DNA of 10,361 nt from Hirudo medicinalis (taxonomy: Eukaryota; Annelida; Clitellata; Hirudinida; Hirudinidae). The stretch is taken from positions 1 through 10,361 of the forward strand of contig MPNW01000842.1 of NCBI GenBank assembly GCA_011800805.1, written 5' to 3'. Both the position numbers and the translations under genes were made by a program. The notes under the pieces are model-generated. The model made no database searches. It was not told the DNA's origin and was given only the letters and a program-made list of their open reading frames with translations. Within the stretch, counting starts at the first letter, position 1; each line of letters begins with the position of its first letter. Below, in pieces: positions 8,461 to 10,361 of the stretch.

Positions 8461-8617
8461 ATCCGTCTATCCATCCATCCATCCATCCATCCATCCATCC
8501 ATCCATCCATCCATCCGTCCGTTTGTCCATCCATCCATCCATCCGTCCATCCATCCATCCATCCATCCATCCATCCACCCATCCATCCACCCATCCATCC
8601 ATCCATCCATCCATCCA
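8461..8617. repeat. (ATCC)n microsatellite
   Basis: About 38 tetramer units with interruptions (CCGT, TTGT near 8515-8527; CACC near 8576 and 8588). Read as protein it gives an Ile-His-Pro-Ser periodicity, which is a translation of the repeat and not a gene. Confidence 0.96.
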
Positions 8618-8787
8618 GCGCGAGAGGAGAGGGCAAACTTATTATGATGTTTCGAGAGCCGAACTTATTCTCAACATCTCAGACGAACGAACAGTGCCCT
8701 AACAGCGAGGTATTTCCAGAGCGGGTGATGGATTTGGATTGTGATTTGGGATATTCTCGAATATCGATCGAATACCGGAATGCTTGC

Positions 8788-8814
8788 AGTACTTACAGCA
8801 GTACTTGCAGTACT
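8788..8814 (+). promoter_or_regulatory. Triple AGTACT cluster just upstream of the secreted-protein start
   Basis: The palindromic hexamer AGTACT occurs at 8788, 8800 and 8809, each preceded by GC or CAGC, ending 13 bases before the ATG at 8827. Each copy contains or follows a CAG that could act as a splice acceptor. Role unknown: it could be a regulatory cluster, a 5' untranslated region feature, or a short duplication. Confidence 0.3.
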
Positions 8815-8826
8815 TAAATTCTTGAG

Positions 8827-10246
8827 ATGAAGAGAATTTGTCTTAACGACCTCGTTCCCTGTCTGCTATTGGCTGGATTGTTTCTGATTGTCGCCGACGC
8901 CTCGAGACTGGCCAATAGGACGAAGGGTGAGGTTGTTTTTGGACTCACGTGTCTATGTGGATTATGTGTCCACGGTAAATTCGCCGTGATCATATTCTCG
9001 ATATTTTCTAGATTTAAAATTATTTAAATTATGATGTTTTAATGCCAATAACGTTGTCATCATCATCATCATCATGGCAGGCCATCCTTCAAGGACACGT
9101 CCCAAAACCAGGGTACCTGTGTATCCCAGCTGGATGAAGGACGTCACCCCTGCACAAAAATCATCACCAGAACAACCAGCAATCGATGATGATGATGATG
9201 ATGGACGCCACACGAATGTTAATGACAGGAATTCCACCAATAGCATCAATCCTAATTATAATATTAATAATAACAACAACAACAACAACAGTTACATCGT
9301 TGCCGGCAGAAAACGCAGGAAAGGAAAACAACTTGCCAAGAAAAATGACACGCGATCCGCAAAACAAAAAGCAAGTCGTAATCTCAAATATTCTCGAATT
9401 CACGGCAAGCAGCGAAACAACAAGAATCACAGCCTGAGTTCCACCACGGCGAGACTGAGGCAGGCCAGACTTCAGAGGTTGAAGAGATTGAAGAGGAAAA
9501 AGTCAAACCTTACCACAGGAGCGACCGCTAGCTACACGACTGCCGAAGATTTGTGGTCGTCTACAGGCCTCGGAGCATCCACATCGACCACTCCGACGCT
9601 TGTTGCGACGGAAACGCTGCTGTCGCCGTCGTCGCCGTTGTCGTTGTCTTTTGTGACAGAGCCACCCTCGACCCAGTTTGGAGTCCCTTGTGACACCAAG
9701 CCCCCTGATGATGACGTAAACACTGAATTCGATGACGGAATCTTTCCTCAAACCAATAGCATGCCGATCTTTATGAAACCTTCTCAAAGTCCGGAAAACT
9801 CAATCGCGATTTTTGCTGCAGTCCCTAGCGTCACGCTGCCGACCGCAGCAGCTTCAAACGCCACTGAAGCCAAGGCGGCCGCCGGCGACAAAAACCGCTT
9901 TGGCAGGTTCAGTCCAGTTTCAATACCGGATGAATTGCTAGAGCTTTTCCCGCCTCCTCCGTTGTTCAACCTTCCTCCTCCTCCGCCCTTCATAACGGAA
10001 GACTGTGGCTTCGTCTACACTTGGCAGTTGGTTAAGAAGGTAAATTGTCGACTAGTTAGTTAGTTAATTAACTAATTAGTTGCTGGTTAGCCGCAAGCTA
10101 GGCCGGCTAAAAGAGCTACTGTAGTTACCGTCATTTGTTTCAGTCTTTGGTCGTGGATTCGACGTCAGATGCGACATCGTCGACAACTTTGCCGTTGACG
10201 TCAACGCTTGTGACAACAGACGATGTGACCACAGTTCATCTTGAAA

Positions 10247-10292
<46 letters not shown>

Positions 10293-10293
10293 G

Positions 10294-10346
<53 letters not shown>

Positions 10347-10361
10347 GGAGGCATCATCGTC
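8827..10361 (+). CDS. Secreted, basic and Ser/Thr/Pro-rich protein of unknown family, first three exons, 3' end beyond window
   Basis: I do not recognise the family. Exons are 8827-8926, 9081-10039 and 10144-10361 onward, with junctions AAGG/GTGAGG, GGCAG/GCC, AAGAAG/GTAAAT and TTTCAG/TCT; phases agree (1, then 0). 425 residues are encoded here. Residues 1-25 form a signal peptide: basic N-terminus, hydrophobic core CLLLAGLFLIV, likely cleavage after ADA. Then: Asp6 at 69-74; an Asn-rich stretch with Asn8 at 96-103; RKRR at 110-113, a possible proprotein-convertase site, opening a very basic region to about 180; a Ser/Thr/Pro-rich region; proline runs at 324-327 and 332-336; DCGFVYTWQLVKK at about 341-353; and in exon 3 a Thr/Ser-rich segment followed by 33 consecutive serines. 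N-glycosylation sequons (NRT, NST, NDT, NHS, NLT, NAT) fit secretion. Only two cysteines are seen after the signal peptide, so no cystine-rich domain has begun. It could be a mucin-like matrix protein, a propeptide of a secreted factor, or the ectodomain of a membrane protein. Confidence 0.8.
9056..9073. repeat. (ATC)n tract at the exon 2 acceptor
   Basis: About six ATC units precede ATGGCAG, the acceptor of the second exon of the secreted-protein gene. The repeat takes the place of a normal polypyrimidine tract. Confidence 0.85.
10060..10075. repeat. 16-bp perfect palindrome in intron 2
   Basis: TTAGTTAATTAACTAA lies in the 104-bp second intron of the secreted-protein gene. It is flanked by further TTAG/CTAA units and a TTAGCC...GGCTAA inverted pair downstream. 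Confidence 0.85.
10249..10347 (+). repeat. Coding (TCA)n array, 33 serine codons
   Basis: Thirty-one TCA and two TCG codons run in the reading frame of exon 3, ended by GAG GCA TCA TCG. The array is in phase with the upstream open frame, so it is translated as a serine homopolymer if exon 3 is used. Confidence 0.85.

Noticed and set aside
8366..8817. Frames with Ile-His-Pro-Ser or Met-Asp-Gly-Trp periodicity
   Set aside because: Direct translation of the ATCC repeat in several frames on both strands.

Overview
The window reads as nuclear DNA of an invertebrate animal. It holds intron-containing genes with GT/AG junctions, AT-rich non-coding DNA and a very heavy load of di-, tri- and tetranucleotide microsatellites. 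The innexin on the minus strand places it in a protostome-type animal. Its first extracellular loop (YVGDPIECWCP, then FCW) is of the style I associate with annelids, molluscs and relatives, so a spiralian is my best guess. The species cannot be named from sequence alone.

Layout. Left end (1-1071, minus strand): the first two coding exons of an innexin gap-junction/hemichannel gene; the rest of the gene lies beyond base 1. Positions 1072-3615 hold no convincing gene, only AT-rich sequence and ATT/AAT/ATC microsatellites. At 3616-6031 (minus strand) is a complete three-exon coding region for a 140-residue, four-EF-hand calmodulin-like protein. Upstream of it, at 6301-6340, is a good TATA box plus initiator. 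Its 1.76 kb first coding intron is packed with GAGT/GAAT tetranucleotide arrays and GAT/ATC and AAT/ATT arrays. Positions 6341-8826 are gene-poor and dominated by satellites: a 21-bp AT-rich tandem repeat, a CACT array, a 0.4 kb ATC/ATCGTC compound array with one unresolved base, and an ATCC array. At 8827-10361 (plus strand) is the 5' part of an unrecognised secreted-protein gene. It has a signal-peptide exon, a long exon coding for a basic then Ser/Thr/Pro-rich region, and a third exon running off the right edge through a 33-serine tract.

The three genes show no functional operon-like link; they are neighbours only. I see no bacterial, viral, CRISPR or tRNA/rRNA feature and no complete transposon. 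The most interesting theme is how the local microsatellites meet gene function. They sit directly against splice acceptors in the EF-hand and secreted-protein genes, and in-frame trinucleotide tracts give Asp, Asn and Ser runs in the secreted protein. I did not find evidence for a novel multi-gene system.
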